A DNA stretch of 64,000 nt from Saccharomyces uvarum (GCA_947243795.1 OX365932.1:434001-498000); one strand, 5' to 3'. Counted from the first letter of the stretch, positions 8,164 through 17,820 are shown. Translations and numbers: made by a program. The notes: generated by a model from the letters alone, not told the origin.

Positions 8164-10050
8164 ATGGAAAACTCTGGCCAGAGACTTAGTATTTCGCAGG
8201 CATATCAACTAGCTCACGAATACCGAGACCATGCATACTATGTTGCGAACAAGATTGGTTCCGAAGAGGAGCTGAAGCAGTATTACACCCTGATAAATAT
8301 GTCTATCCGGATGCTTCAAATGCTGAAGGGGAAATGCACGCTCTCTGTCGTGGAAGATAGCAAGATCACGTTTGAAATGGTGGAGTTGCTAATACACGAG
8401 ACCCATAATTTTGATCTAGCTGAGTTGTACATTTCAAGTTTGAAGGAACGGTTGCAAACACACCAGAACAGCATGAATTTGGTGGAAGAGGTCATGCACT
8501 GCGAGTTTTTATTAGTACACGATTTACCCTTGATGAGAGATACGAAGTTCCATTACAAGATTGCGCTAAGAAACTGTAATGAATTAGTGCAGTACATGTC
8601 GAGTTTAAAAGATGAAATCTACCAAAATTGGGCATCTGTATTCCAGTATGTGGGGGTGGCACTTTGTATCAAACTGAAACAGCACCGTAGGGTGAAAACG
8701 AGTTTCACTGGGTTGCTCTTACAATGCCGGAATAAGTCACAATGGAAGTCGTTCCTGAATCTGTGCTACGTGAACTACTTACTGAACGAAAGGTTCCCCA
8801 TCCCTGAAGCGGCAATCGACGAGTTGAGAAGCACGGAGTTGGACACGGTGGGACCCGGGCTATATGCATGGAAATTGGCGTTGAACATGGTGATCCAAGT
8901 TTACAAAGACGGGAACATTACAGAGCATCTAAACGAGTTTAAGATATTTTTCGATGCGAACAAGCAGTCGTTGGTCAATGCTGAAGGCAAAGGGTGCATG
9001 ATCAGTATTGCGCCTGGGGTGATGTTGAGAGTGGACCTGCCAATGATTTTCCACTACAAGGAACTGAAGAACATTCTGTTGTTGTTCCAAAGCGTCAGCT
9101 ACATCGTGAACTGCTACGATGGAAAGGGGAACTTCTCAAGGAAGTTTCTGCCCAAAGTGCATTCCACGACGCAGAAGCTGATGAAGATCATCGGGACAGG
9201 CGGCGTGTCGATGAACGAGCTGGACTCGCGGGTCCAAACGTACAAAAGCATTATTGACTTCTGCGACTTTTACAAAGTGTGGGAGGAAATATTGCTAAAT
9301 GGCGCGGTGGTGGAGGCGGCGTCGTCGTCGTCGTCAAAACTGGGGCCCTCACCGGTCTACACGAAGTTGCTGCAAGCGATGAAGGTCCAGTTTCAAGGCG
9401 GAGGTGGTGTGGAGGAGTACACGCGCCTGGCGCAGTCTGGCGGCACGTCGAGCGAAGTGAAGATGATATCGCTGCTTAACTGCTACACGGTGCAAGCGGC
9501 GAGGGTGAGCCGGTGTCCGGGAGACAAGCAGGCCCAACTCGTGGAGCAATGCAACAAGGTGTGGCAGCAGGTGGAGAGGCTGCTGCGGGAGACGGACCTG
9601 CAATTCAACCCGATATGGGAGTGTACGGTGACGATTCTGTGGCTGTTCAGCCACTTCGAGCCCTTCAGTTGGAACCCGCTGCCGTGCAGCGACAAGGAGC
9701 GGGCTGAGTACATGTCGAGGCTTCGCGAGTTCTACTCGAACAACAAGTTTGCCAGTGGTGGTGGTGGTGGTGTCGTGGACGACCGATTCAAGCTGAAGAA
9801 GGCGCTGCTACTGCAGGTGCTGGTGAACTACCTGGGCGGGCGGATGCTCGAGCACGATCTGGAGGAGATCCGCGGGATCTCGGGCAAGTGCTTTGAGATG
9901 TGCCGCCACCAGGGCGGGATGAGCAAAGTCCAGTACGTGGTCGGGATATGGCATCTCATGAACTGCACGGTGGGCATGCGGGGCAAAGACGTCGCCCTCA
10001 CGAACGCGAAGCTGGAGGCGTTGGTGAAGCAAATCACCAGTGTCGACTAA
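8164..10050 (+). CDS. SCC4: Cohesin loader subunit Scc4
   Basis: The product is 628 aa, against about 624 in S. cerevisiae. Scc4 (MAU2) pairs with Scc2 to load cohesin onto chromosomes and targets the loader to centromeres. The protein is all-helical with TPR-like repeats, and no catalytic motifs are expected. Two low-complexity runs stand out in the C-terminal half: a serine run near residue 385 next to short glycine runs, and a five-glycine run near residue 535. These may be lineage-specific expansions. The second half of the gene is markedly GC-rich at third positions compared with the first. It ends 73 bp before the convergent LSM5 stop. Confidence 0.97.
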   Translation: MENSGQRLSISQAYQLAHEYRDHAYYVANKIGSEEELKQYYTLINMSIRMLQMLKGKCTLSVVEDSKITFEMVELLIHETHNFDLAELYISSLKERLQTHQNSMNLVEEVMHCEFLLVHDLPLMRDTKFHYKIALRNCNELVQYMSSLKDEIYQNWASVFQYVGVALCIKLKQHRRVKTSFTGLLLQCRNKSQWKSFLNLCYVNYLLNERFPIPEAAIDELRSTELDTVGPGLYAWKLALNMVIQVYKDGNITEHLNEFKIFFDANKQSLVNAEGKGCMISIAPGVMLRVDLPMIFHYKELKNILLLFQSVSYIVNCYDGKGNFSRKFLPKVHSTTQKLMKIIGTGGVSMNELDSRVQTYKSIIDFCDFYKVWEEILLNGAVVEAASSSSSKLGPSPVYTKLLQAMKVQFQGGGGVEEYTRLAQSGGTSSEVKMISLLNCYTVQAARVSRCPGDKQAQLVEQCNKVWQQVERLLRETDLQFNPIWECTVTILWLFSHFEPFSWNPLPCSDKERAEYMSRLREFYSNNKFASGGGGGVVDDRFKLKKALLLQVLVNYLGGRMLEHDLEEIRGISGKCFEMCRHQGGMSKVQYVVGIWHLMNCTVGMRGKDVALTNAKLEALVKQITSVD

Positions 10051-10123
10051 AACAAGGAAGTTTGATATTGTTTATATATTTATTTACTCATATGCACTAT
10101 ACAATTTCGGGTTGTTTTCTATT

Positions 10124-10405
10124 CTACAACGCCTGCGCAGGGGTCTTTTTGCCGCCTGGCACGAGAATGGCGATATTGTTGCCGCTCAAAAGCATTCTGC
10201 CGTGGTGTTGCATGACCTTCTTGTTTCTGCTCTCGTCCTGCGGGTCGATGAGCCACTCGACAGCGTCCTCGAGTATGACGTTGACGAAGTCGTCGAAGCC
10301 GACCAGCGTGCCCTCGAACTCGCGGTTCGACTGCAGCACGATCAGCACTCTCTGGTTGATTGTTTTGTCTATGACCTCCAAGGGCAAAATCTCCGGTAGA
10401 CTCAT
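10124..10405 (-). CDS. LSM5: Sm-like protein Lsm5
   Basis: The product is 93 aa. I placed the start at the ATG encoding MSLPEILPLE, which gives the family length; an in-frame extension upstream is rich in K/R/Q and does not belong. Lsm5 sits in the Lsm1-7 ring (cytoplasmic mRNA decapping) and the Lsm2-8 ring (U6 snRNA). The Sm1 motif (VLIVLQSNREFEGTLVGFDDFVN) and the Sm2 motif (the GRMLLSGNNIAILVPGG region) are both clear. It is convergent with SCC4 and divergent from FTR1. Confidence 0.97.
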   Translation of the reverse strand: MSLPEILPLEVIDKTINQRVLIVLQSNREFEGTLVGFDDFVNVILEDAVEWLIDPQDESRNKKVMQHHGRMLLSGNNIAILVPGGKKTPAQAL

Positions 10406-11277
10406 TGCGCGCTCCTGTGTGTGTGGTTTGCCCTGCATGTGTGCTTGTAGTGACTGTCCATTCATGCGCCTTGGAAGCCTTTTCGCCTTCTTTGTTTGCT
10501 TCGACCAAAAAAAAAAACCCCGATATCCATTACCCGGGACCCGAGACCCACATGGTAGCGCCGCCGACTCCACCACCCCAACGAGTGAAACAGCTCAAAC
10601 AAACGTCATCGAAGAAGCCATATGTATAACCAAACCCAAAACCCCGTCGAAACCCACAATGTGAACAATCACGACCGCTCCCGCCCGCACGCCATTGCCA
10701 GTCACACGACACAGACACAAAGACACACACCGAGACCTGTTTTCCACGGCCCGGCTGGGTAACGCCCTGGCACCAGAAACGCTTACAACTTCCATCACGA
10801 GTCCTCTGTGTTATAGTCCATTCTCCCAGACACTGCACCACTCGGCACTGACACACGCTCCACGCCAATCCCACGCCAGGGTGCAAAACCGCTTTTTCTC
10901 TGCTCGCGGTGCGCGATTACTGCTGCAGCACTAAACGAGCGGGTGCGCTGTGACTGCCGACTCACTCTTGGCCGCTATTTCCCCCCCGGGCGCGCAAGCC
11001 GTGCCGGGGCCGCAGAGAGAGAGAGCGCTAACTAGGTGCGCATTGGCATTGGCGCCGGCTCGCAGGTGGACGAATGCACCCGATTTCTGCTCTCTGCTGC
11101 TGTAAGGCCCGGTGCCAGCGATGGGGATGGGCTGGAGTCGTCTCGAGCCCATGGTTATATAAAATGCTCAGTTGAGCAAAAAAAAAAATAGCAGGGCAGA
11201 TTGTGTCCTCACGCTAGCTCATCACATACATACATACATACACACATACACACACACACACACACACACATAGCGCC
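10406..11277. promoter_or_regulatory. Divergent LSM5/FTR1 promoter with Aft1-type iron-response sites
   Basis: This region of about 870 bp is relatively GC-rich. It contains three core Aft1/Aft2 sites (CACCC preceded by TG or CG): GGGTGCA at 10879-10885, CGGGTGCG at 10940-10947 (reverse complement CGCACCCG), and TGCACCCG at 11075-11082. A TATA element (TATATAAAA) lies around 11154-11163, about 115 bp before the FTR1 ATG. This fits iron-starvation induction of FTR1. There is no supported gene; the open frames are unrelated to known families. Confidence 0.75.
11223..11271. repeat. CA/CATA microsatellite in the FTR1 leader
   Basis: CATA repeats pass into a run of CA dinucleotides that ends a few bases before the FTR1 ATG. 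It is probably transcribed as 5' UTR and likely varies in length between strains. Confidence 0.9.
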
Positions 11278-12501
11278 ATGCCTAACAAAGTTTTTAACGT
11301 GGCTGTTTTCTTCGTTGTGTTCAGGGAGTGTCTGGAAGCCGTGATTATTATCTCCGTGCTGCTGTCGTTTTTGAACCAGGCAATCGGGCACAAGGACCCG
11401 GTGCTGTACCGGAAGTTGAAGATCCAGGTGTGGACTGGGGTTGTGCTTGGGTTCATCATCTGTCTGGCCATCGGTGCAGGTTTCATCGGTGCGTACTACT
11501 CTTTGCAGAAGGACATTTTCGGGACTGCCGAGGATCTGTGGGAAGGTATTTTTTGTATGATCGCGACGGTAATGATCTCCATGATGGGGATTCCGATGTT
11601 GAGAATGAACAAGATGCAGAGTAAGTGGAGAGTGAAGATCGCGCGGTCTTTGGTCGAAGTTCCTCACCGTAAGAGAGACTACTTCAAGATCGGGTTTTTG
11701 AGTAGAAGATATGCCATGTTTATCCTGCCTTTCATCACCGTGTTGAGAGAAGGGTTGGAAGCCGTTGTTTTCGTCGCCGGTGCCGGTATCACCACGCAGG
11801 GCTCGCACGCATCCGCGTACCCACTCCCCGTGGTGGTCGGTCTGATCTGTGGTGGTCTGGTCGGGTTCCTGTTGTACTACGGTGCCTCCAGGTCCTCGCT
11901 GCAGATTTTCTTGATTCTGTCCACCTCGATCTTGTATCTGATCTCCGCCGGTCTTTTCTCCCGTGGTGCTTGGTACTTCGAAAACTACAGATTCAACCTT
12001 GCCAGTGGTGGTGACGCCTCCGAAGGTGGTGACGGTAACGGGTCCTACAACATCAGAAAGGCCGTGTACCATGTTAACTGCTGCAACCCGGAACTGGACA
12101 ACGGGTGGGATATCTTCAACGCCTTGCTCGGATGGCAGAACACCGGGTACCTGTCCTCCATGCTGTGCTACAACATCTACTGGCTGGTGCTTATTATCGT
12201 GTTGGGCCTGATGATCTTTGAAGAAAGACGCGGCCACTTGCCCTTCGCCAAGAACCTGCAAATGAAACACATCAACCCCGGCTACTGGATCAAGAATAAG
12301 AAGAAACAAGAATTGACCGAGGAGCAAAAGAGACAACTGTTTGCCAAGGTGGAGCACATCAACTTCAACCAAGAAGGTGAAATCAACGTGCAAGAGGACG
12401 ACGAAGTGCCCGAACAAACCACCACCAGCCGTTCCTCGTCCGGGAATGCTGCCACGGACAAGGAGGCCCCACGCGTCAAAACCGAGTCCATAGCCGTGTA
12501 A
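11278..12501 (+). CDS. FTR1: High-affinity plasma-membrane iron permease
   Basis: The product is 407 aa (404 in S. cerevisiae). It transports Fe(III) made by its partner multicopper oxidase Fet3. It has seven predicted membrane segments. The two signature motifs are present: RECLE at 16-20 in helix 1 and REGLE at 157-161 in helix 4, whose acidic residues bind iron. An extracellular loop includes a Gly/Asp-rich stretch (GGDASEGGDGNG). The cytoplasmic tail after about residue 320 is charged and acidic, as in the family. Codon use is strongly biased, as for a well-expressed gene. Upstream Aft1 sites predict iron regulation. Confidence 0.98.
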   Translation: MPNKVFNVAVFFVVFRECLEAVIIISVLLSFLNQAIGHKDPVLYRKLKIQVWTGVVLGFIICLAIGAGFIGAYYSLQKDIFGTAEDLWEGIFCMIATVMISMMGIPMLRMNKMQSKWRVKIARSLVEVPHRKRDYFKIGFLSRRYAMFILPFITVLREGLEAVVFVAGAGITTQGSHASAYPLPVVVGLICGGLVGFLLYYGASRSSLQIFLILSTSILYLISAGLFSRGAWYFENYRFNLASGGDASEGGDGNGSYNIRKAVYHVNCCNPELDNGWDIFNALLGWQNTGYLSSMLCYNIYWLVLIIVLGLMIFEERRGHLPFAKNLQMKHINPGYWIKNKKKQELTEEQKRQLFAKVEHINFNQEGEINVQEDDEVPEQTTTSRSSSGNAATDKEAPRVKTESIAV

Positions 12502-12516
12502 GTTTCCCTTTATATA

Positions 12517-12543
12517 TCTCTCTCTCTCTCTCTCTCTCTCTCT
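12517..12543. repeat. TC dinucleotide microsatellite in the FTR1 3' region
   Basis: An uninterrupted TC run starts 16 bp after the FTR1 stop codon. The rest of the spacer to UBP5 (to 12799) is pyrimidine-rich promoter sequence with no gene. Confidence 0.9.
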
Positions 12544-12799
12544 ATAAGTATACTATATAATAATCTTTCATACCGCTTAGGGTCTTTGTCTGTGGGGTAA
12601 CGCAAAACAAAACAAAGAAAAAAAGGAAAAAATATCAATGTTCAATTAGCTAACTAGATCACCGTTTTTTTCTTTTTTTTTCTTGCGCCTCACCTCAACA
12701 CATCAAGTGTATATTTACCTGTTTGGTATTCAGGTGCTATTTCCAGTGCATGTACACATTTTCTTCTCTTGTCCCCCCACACAGAGAGGCGTATACGCA

Positions 12800-15172
12800 A
12801 TGGGCTCAGAACAACCATACAGCGAGGTCGGAGAATCCACCAGAGATCGGTTCAGCAGGCTGGCGCACCTGGTGCAGGAGTTCCTGGAAGATGACGACGT
12901 GCCACAAGGGTTCACGCCCTTGCTCCAAGAGTGTACAGAGATATGGGCGAGCTATGTAGACGCATGCCACGACATAGCCATGCAGGCCCCCAAAGAGGAC
13001 GCGAGCCATTTGTCGAGGGCGTACCTCCGGTTGAATGAAACGGCGTTCATTTACTACATGATTGTGCACACGATCTTGAACGATAGGGTCCCCAAGCTAG
13101 GCGGGTTCTCGAACACCGACAACAAGAAGCCGTCCGATTGGCATTTGTATACCGAGAGGCTTCACGTTTTACAGAATGACCCTAATATTGAGCAAATTCG
13201 TAGCGTTATTGGAAACTACCCCAAACTGGCGCCCTTGCAATCTATAGACCCCAGCAAGCTGAGTTCTCTGTTGCATTTCCATGACGACGCATTCTTGCTC
13301 GTCGACGTACGGCCCAGACCCGAATTCGTCAAGGCCCACATTAAATGCAAACATATCATATGCATCGAACCTGCTTCATTCAAGGGCTCTTATACAGACC
13401 AGCTGGTGGAAAGGGTCTCTTTGGCCGCGTCACCACAGTTGGAAATCGAACTCTTCTCAAAAAGAAACACGTTCAAAAACATTGTACTCTACACTGACAC
13501 GCAGTTGCAAGGGGACTTCCAGCAAAGACAAACACGTATTCTTGCCAACCTTTTGTCCCAACATTCTGTAGCAAAGGTTTTCATTTTGGACAACGGGTTT
13601 TCGAACTGGGTCAAACTAGGTGGCGCGTTTTCTACTGGACAGCCTCAACTCGCATCACCGTCTCCGTTGCCATCCTCTGTCGGTCCACGCACGTCCGCAG
13701 GTTTATTTGGTCAGAATTCTCGCTCTCCACCCAAGGGGAAAAGCCCCACCTTAGTGTCAATGAAGGCGCAATCTCAACCTTTACAAGCAACCGTCCAGAC
13801 CCCTCAAGTACCCTTATTCTACCCAGAAGTGCCCACTTTATCACATTTCAAAAAAGACTCTTCTGCTCTGCACACCCTCAGCCCTCATCCTTTGATTGCC
13901 GTTCCGAAGGAAAAGCCATCAACTTTTGTCCATGGTAATGTTAACGGTATAGAAACGCTGTCTCCAGGTCCCCCGCTACATCAGGCCAATGTGATCCCGC
14001 CGCGTATTCCGCCTTTGCCACAACAGAATTTATTGGTCTCCAAACCGCTTATTCAGAACAGCCCACAACTGTTTGACCTGGATTTTATTGTGGGGTTAGA
14101 AAATATGGGCAATTGCTGTTATATGAATTGTATACTTCAATGTCTGGTAGGTACGCACGACTTGACGCGAATGTTTTTGGACAACACCTACCTGAATTTC
14201 ATCAATTTCGATAATATGAGAGGTTCCAAGGGATTACTAGCTAAAAACTTTGCCAATTTGGTCCATACTATGCACAGGCATGGTGCGTTCAAGCCTCCGA
14301 ATTCAAGAATAACCCCGGTCCAGACCATCCAATTTAAAAAGACTTGCGGCCACATCAACTCCATTTACAGTGATTCGATGCAACAGGATTGTCAAGAATT
14401 CTGTCAGTTTATACTTGACGGATTGCATGAAGATTTAAACCAAAATGGTGGCAAAAAACATTTGAAACAACTGTCTGAAGAAGAAGAACGAATGAGAGAA
14501 AAAATGTCTATACGGAAAGCTAGCGCTCTTGAATGGGAAAGATTTCTGCTAACCGATTTCAGCGCAGTAATAGATCTGTTTCAAGGACAGTACGCGTCTA
14601 GATTACAATGCCAGGCTTGCGAACATACATCCACGACATACCAAACGTTTTCTGTTCTTTCCGTCCCCGTCCCACGCATTATGACTTGTAATGTATTGGA
14701 CTGTTTTAGGGAATTCACTAAATGTGAAAAGTTGGGCATCGATGAACAATGGTCATGCTCTAAATGTCTAAAAAAGCAACCTTCCACTAAGCAACTTAAG
14801 ATTACCAGACTGCCTAAAAAACTAATCATTAACCTGAAGAGATTTGATAATCAAATGAATAAAAACAACGTGTTTGTACAGTATCCTTGTTTCTTGGATC
14901 TAACACCATACTGGGCCAGAGATTTCAATCATGAAGCCATAATTGATGAAGATATTCCCACTAGAGGCCAAATTCCACCATTCAGGTATAGGTTATATGG
15001 GGTCGCGTGTCATTCAGGAAGCTTGTATGGTGGACATTATACATCATATGTCTATAAGGGTCCCCAGAAAGGTTGGTACTTTATCGATGACACAATTTAT
15101 CGACCTATAAGGTTTAATAATGAATTTATTACACCTAATGCATATGTTTTATTTTACGAAAGAATCTTTTGA
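12800..15172 (+). CDS. UBP5: Ubiquitin-specific protease Ubp5
   Basis: The product is 790 aa (about 805 in S. cerevisiae). I start at the ATG of MGSEQ, the known N-terminus; an in-frame 39-codon extension upstream is pyrimidine-derived and unlikely to be used. Order: an N-terminal helical region, a rhodanese-like domain (about 150-280, with DVRPRPEFVKAHIKCK), a Pro/Ser-rich linker with PPLPQQ, and then the USP catalytic domain. The Cys box is GNCCYMN with catalytic C440. Two CXXC pairs form the zinc ribbon of the fingers. The His box is YGGHYTSYV. It is the whole-genome-duplication partner of DOA4. Ubp5 localises to the bud neck in S. cerevisiae. Tandem with FTR1. Confidence 0.97.
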   Translation: MGSEQPYSEVGESTRDRFSRLAHLVQEFLEDDDVPQGFTPLLQECTEIWASYVDACHDIAMQAPKEDASHLSRAYLRLNETAFIYYMIVHTILNDRVPKLGGFSNTDNKKPSDWHLYTERLHVLQNDPNIEQIRSVIGNYPKLAPLQSIDPSKLSSLLHFHDDAFLLVDVRPRPEFVKAHIKCKHIICIEPASFKGSYTDQLVERVSLAASPQLEIELFSKRNTFKNIVLYTDTQLQGDFQQRQTRILANLLSQHSVAKVFILDNGFSNWVKLGGAFSTGQPQLASPSPLPSSVGPRTSAGLFGQNSRSPPKGKSPTLVSMKAQSQPLQATVQTPQVPLFYPEVPTLSHFKKDSSALHTLSPHPLIAVPKEKPSTFVHGNVNGIETLSPGPPLHQANVIPPRIPPLPQQNLLVSKPLIQNSPQLFDLDFIVGLENMGNCCYMNCILQCLVGTHDLTRMFLDNTYLNFINFDNMRGSKGLLAKNFANLVHTMHRHGAFKPPNSRITPVQTIQFKKTCGHINSIYSDSMQQDCQEFCQFILDGLHEDLNQNGGKKHLKQLSEEEERMREKMSIRKASALEWERFLLTDFSAVIDLFQGQYASRLQCQACEHTSTTYQTFSVLSVPVPRIMTCNVLDCFREFTKCEKLGIDEQWSCSKCLKKQPSTKQLKITRLPKKLIINLKRFDNQMNKNNVFVQYPCFLDLTPYWARDFNHEAIIDEDIPTRGQIPPFRYRLYGVACHSGSLYGGHYTSYVYKGPQKGWYFIDDTIYRPIRFNNEFITPNAYVLFYERIF

Positions 15173-15370
15173 CTGATTTTTTTTCCAGAGGTGTACACAA
15201 CCTACTTGCATTCATATACTCTAACATAAGTATAGTTATATAACCAAAAAAACAATAATAGAAATAATAATAGATGTGTCTGTCGTATAAGGGCCTATCA
15301 ATTTTACTTGTTAAGCCAGAATTTATATATATTTTCAACCAACTTAGCATTTTAGTTCCCCGTTAATTGC

Positions 15371-16654
15371 TTATTGGAAAAGGAGCGATGCTGCAAACTC
15401 TGCATTCCCATTAGTCTGTTTTAAGGCCTTGACAACATCGTCCCTAGGAAATCCCAAGTCCATAAGCTGTTTTATTGTTTTTTCGGGGAATGTTCTCGCA
15501 GCCGTGGTTGAATCACCAGCTGTGGTTGTTCCTGTAGGTGTTGGTCTTGTGCCTGTCTTTGGAGCAAGTGCCGGCACAGCGCCGGGTTGTGGCTTCAAAC
15601 TAGAACTTGTCTTGGTTGGTGCAGCTGGCTTGCTAGACGATGCGACCGACATTGGCCCCGGTAATTCCTCTTGAAAACTTTTTGGTATTTCTGCTTCACT
15701 TAGAAACTTTGTCTCCACTTCAGCTATTTTGAGAACATTATCCTTCAAGTCCACACAAGCCAAATGTCTTTTTAACATGTCTAATCCAATTAAAACATCG
15801 ATATCTGTATCTAGGACAGTAAAGCTACATGGAATATACTGTGTTTCTATCTTGACTTGAGCTTGGTGGATCTTACCAATGATTTTACCTGTTCCTACAC
15901 CACGAGCTTCCCCAATAAACCTCTTGTCAATCATTTTCGTCAAGCCGGTTTTCTCTGCTAATCTGGTGGACATGATAGTTGTTTGGGCACCAGTGTCTAC
16001 AAATGCTTTGACAGGGTAGTTATTGATTTCGATATTAATATAAAGCATGGGGACTTGAGTAAAGACTTCTGGTGTATATTCGATGGCATTGCGCAATTGT
16101 TCATCAATCGCTTGTTGGTCTACAAGCTCTGCAATTCTCTTTTTGTTGTCACGGTCGTCAGGATTAGCCATTAGTCTATTATATTCATCTTGTGGAATGC
16201 CGAACGGATTCATGGAGGTGTTCTGGCCACCATAACGTCTCTGCAAGATGAATGGGCCCAATCGTTCCTTGAACAGCTGTTGGTCATTTACTAAATCATT
16301 CAATCCGGGGATTTGAGAAATAAGATGTGACCTAAGCATTTGATTACTTAGTAACTCCTGTCTAAATTGTTCAACAAATACTTCGTCGGACATATTGGCA
16401 GCATCTGTTTGAACAGAACCAGAAATCTTACCTCTAATCAATAGCAAGTCATCGGTTTTGAGCCCTAATTCTTTCAGAGATTGAGTTTTACTCGAGTCTA
16501 AAATATCCATATTAAAGTATAGGTCGTGCTTTGTCTTGTCAAAACCACAATCTGCCTGGAGTAACGCTACTAAATCAGTCAAAGCCATGTCCTCGCTGAC
16601 TTCGATTGGGCCGTATATTTCGCCAGTAAGTTCGTTTGAAATCGTCAAATCCAT
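15371..16654 (-). CDS. DDI1: Ubiquitin receptor and retropepsin-like protease Ddi1
   Basis: The product is 427 aa (428 in S. cerevisiae). It is a shuttle factor that binds ubiquitin chains and the proteasome and can cleave long polyubiquitinated substrates. An N-terminal ubiquitin-like domain occupies about 1-75, and a helical HDD about 85-185. The aspartic-protease domain has the active-site triplet AFVDTGAQTT (D220). A Pro/Thr-rich linker leads to a C-terminal UBA domain (about 388-427, with LMDLGFPRDDVVKALKQT). It shares a promoter of about 275 bp with MAG1, as in S. cerevisiae, where both respond to DNA damage. Confidence 0.98.
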   Translation of the reverse strand: MDLTISNELTGEIYGPIEVSEDMALTDLVALLQADCGFDKTKHDLYFNMDILDSSKTQSLKELGLKTDDLLLIRGKISGSVQTDAANMSDEVFVEQFRQELLSNQMLRSHLISQIPGLNDLVNDQQLFKERLGPFILQRRYGGQNTSMNPFGIPQDEYNRLMANPDDRDNKKRIAELVDQQAIDEQLRNAIEYTPEVFTQVPMLYINIEINNYPVKAFVDTGAQTTIMSTRLAEKTGLTKMIDKRFIGEARGVGTGKIIGKIHQAQVKIETQYIPCSFTVLDTDIDVLIGLDMLKRHLACVDLKDNVLKIAEVETKFLSEAEIPKSFQEELPGPMSVASSSKPAAPTKTSSSLKPQPGAVPALAPKTGTRPTPTGTTTAGDSTTAARTFPEKTIKQLMDLGFPRDDVVKALKQTNGNAEFAASLLFQ

Positions 16655-16929
16655 CTCTATATCTATCTATGTTTGTTTGTTCCTCTCCGATCTATGATGA
16701 TTTTTGTTAATAAACCTTTATGTCATATGTCTTATATGTAACTACTTTGGTCTTTTATTCTCTTTTCGGTGGCAATGAATCCCTTAAGGCGGAGTGGCGT
16801 CAGAAATTTATATTACATTTAGTTGCAGAACAATTTCGAAGATAAAAGAGTTTCATTCTGCCATATGTGAGAAGGAGAAGCTACATTCTCCATTTTATAC
16901 TGTATGCTTGGATAAGAAGGTCCTTCTCA
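16655..16929. promoter_or_regulatory. Bidirectional DDI1/MAG1 promoter with Rpn4 (PACE)-like site
   Basis: GGTGGCAAT at 16768-16776 differs from the proteasome-associated control element GGTGGCAAA at one base. Rpn4 is known to act at this divergent promoter in S. cerevisiae, and coordinated induction by alkylating damage is documented there. The element's function here is inferred. Confidence 0.65.
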
Positions 16930-17820
16930 ATGAAATTAAAAAGAGACCACAATGAGCTAACAAAGGCAGACAATGCCAAGGGCATATTAAAAGAATTAGA
17001 GACTCCATCGGCGAATGTTGCTCTTCCTGAGGATTATATTGCTAGACATGAAGAAAAGTTCAATGCAGCTTGCCAACACATTTTGGAGAGAGAACCGTCA
17101 CTATTACCTCTCATTAAGAGTAACGAATTCTCGCTATATCTGAAGGAAACCCAAGTTTCTAATACACTTGAGGACTACTTTACCAGACTTGCCAGTACGA
17201 TCATATCTCAGCAGATTAGTGGCCTAGCAGCGAAAAGTATTAAAGGAAGAGTTGTTGACCATTATGGCGGTACGTTTCCGGACTACAGTGTGCTTTTTGA
17301 AGACTTTAAAGACCCAATTAAAAACGCAGAAATTGCGAAATGTGGGTTAAGTAAAAGAAAAATGACATACTTGGAATCTCTTGCAGAGTACTTTACTGAA
17401 AGCAATAAGGAGATTGAAAATCTTTTTGGTCAAGAAGATAATGATGAGGTGGTGGTTGACAGTCTAGTTACAAATGTGAAGGGTATTGGCCCATGGAGTG
17501 CTAAAATGTTCCTAGTGTCAGGGCTAAAAAGAATGGATGTATTTGCTCCAGAAGATCTGGGTATTGCCAGAGGATTTTCAAAATATCTTTCAGATAAGCC
17601 AGAACTAGAAAAGGAACTGATGCGTGAAAGGGGGGAAGTGAAAAAGAGTAAAATAAAACATAAAAAATATAACTGGAAGATATATGATGATGATGTAATG
17701 GAGAAATGCTCGGAAAGATTTGCACCTTATAGGTCTGTGTTTATGTTTATACTGTGGAGGCTCTCGAGCACAAATACCGAAGCTATGATGAAGGCAGAAA
17801 AAGATTTTGTAAAATCTTAA
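16930..17820 (+). CDS. MAG1: 3-methyladenine DNA glycosylase
   Basis: The product is 296 aa, identical in length to S. cerevisiae Mag1. I start at MKLKR; 21 in-frame codons upstream lie in the DDI1/MAG1 promoter. It starts base excision repair of alkylated purines. The HhH-GPD fold is clear: the helix-hairpin-helix TNVKGIGPWSAKMF is followed by the catalytic aspartate D209 in VFAPEDLGIARG. A basic stretch rich in K follows at about 233-250. Its 3' end converges on COX15 across about 215 bp. Confidence 0.97.
   Translation: MKLKRDHNELTKADNAKGILKELETPSANVALPEDYIARHEEKFNAACQHILEREPSLLPLIKSNEFSLYLKETQVSNTLEDYFTRLASTIISQQISGLAAKSIKGRVVDHYGGTFPDYSVLFEDFKDPIKNAEIAKCGLSKRKMTYLESLAEYFTESNKEIENLFGQEDNDEVVVDSLVTNVKGIGPWSAKMFLVSGLKRMDVFAPEDLGIARGFSKYLSDKPELEKELMRERGEVKKSKIKHKKYNWKIYDDDVMEKCSERFAPYRSVFMFILWRLSSTNTEAMMKAEKDFVKS

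Noticed and set aside
10406-10576. N-terminal extension making Lsm5 150 aa
   Set aside because: Lsm5 is 93 aa throughout the family, and the Sm fold is complete from the internal ATG.
11209-12417. Minus-strand frame of 402 codons opposite FTR1
   Set aside because: It is a shadow of the strongly codon-biased FTR1 frame.
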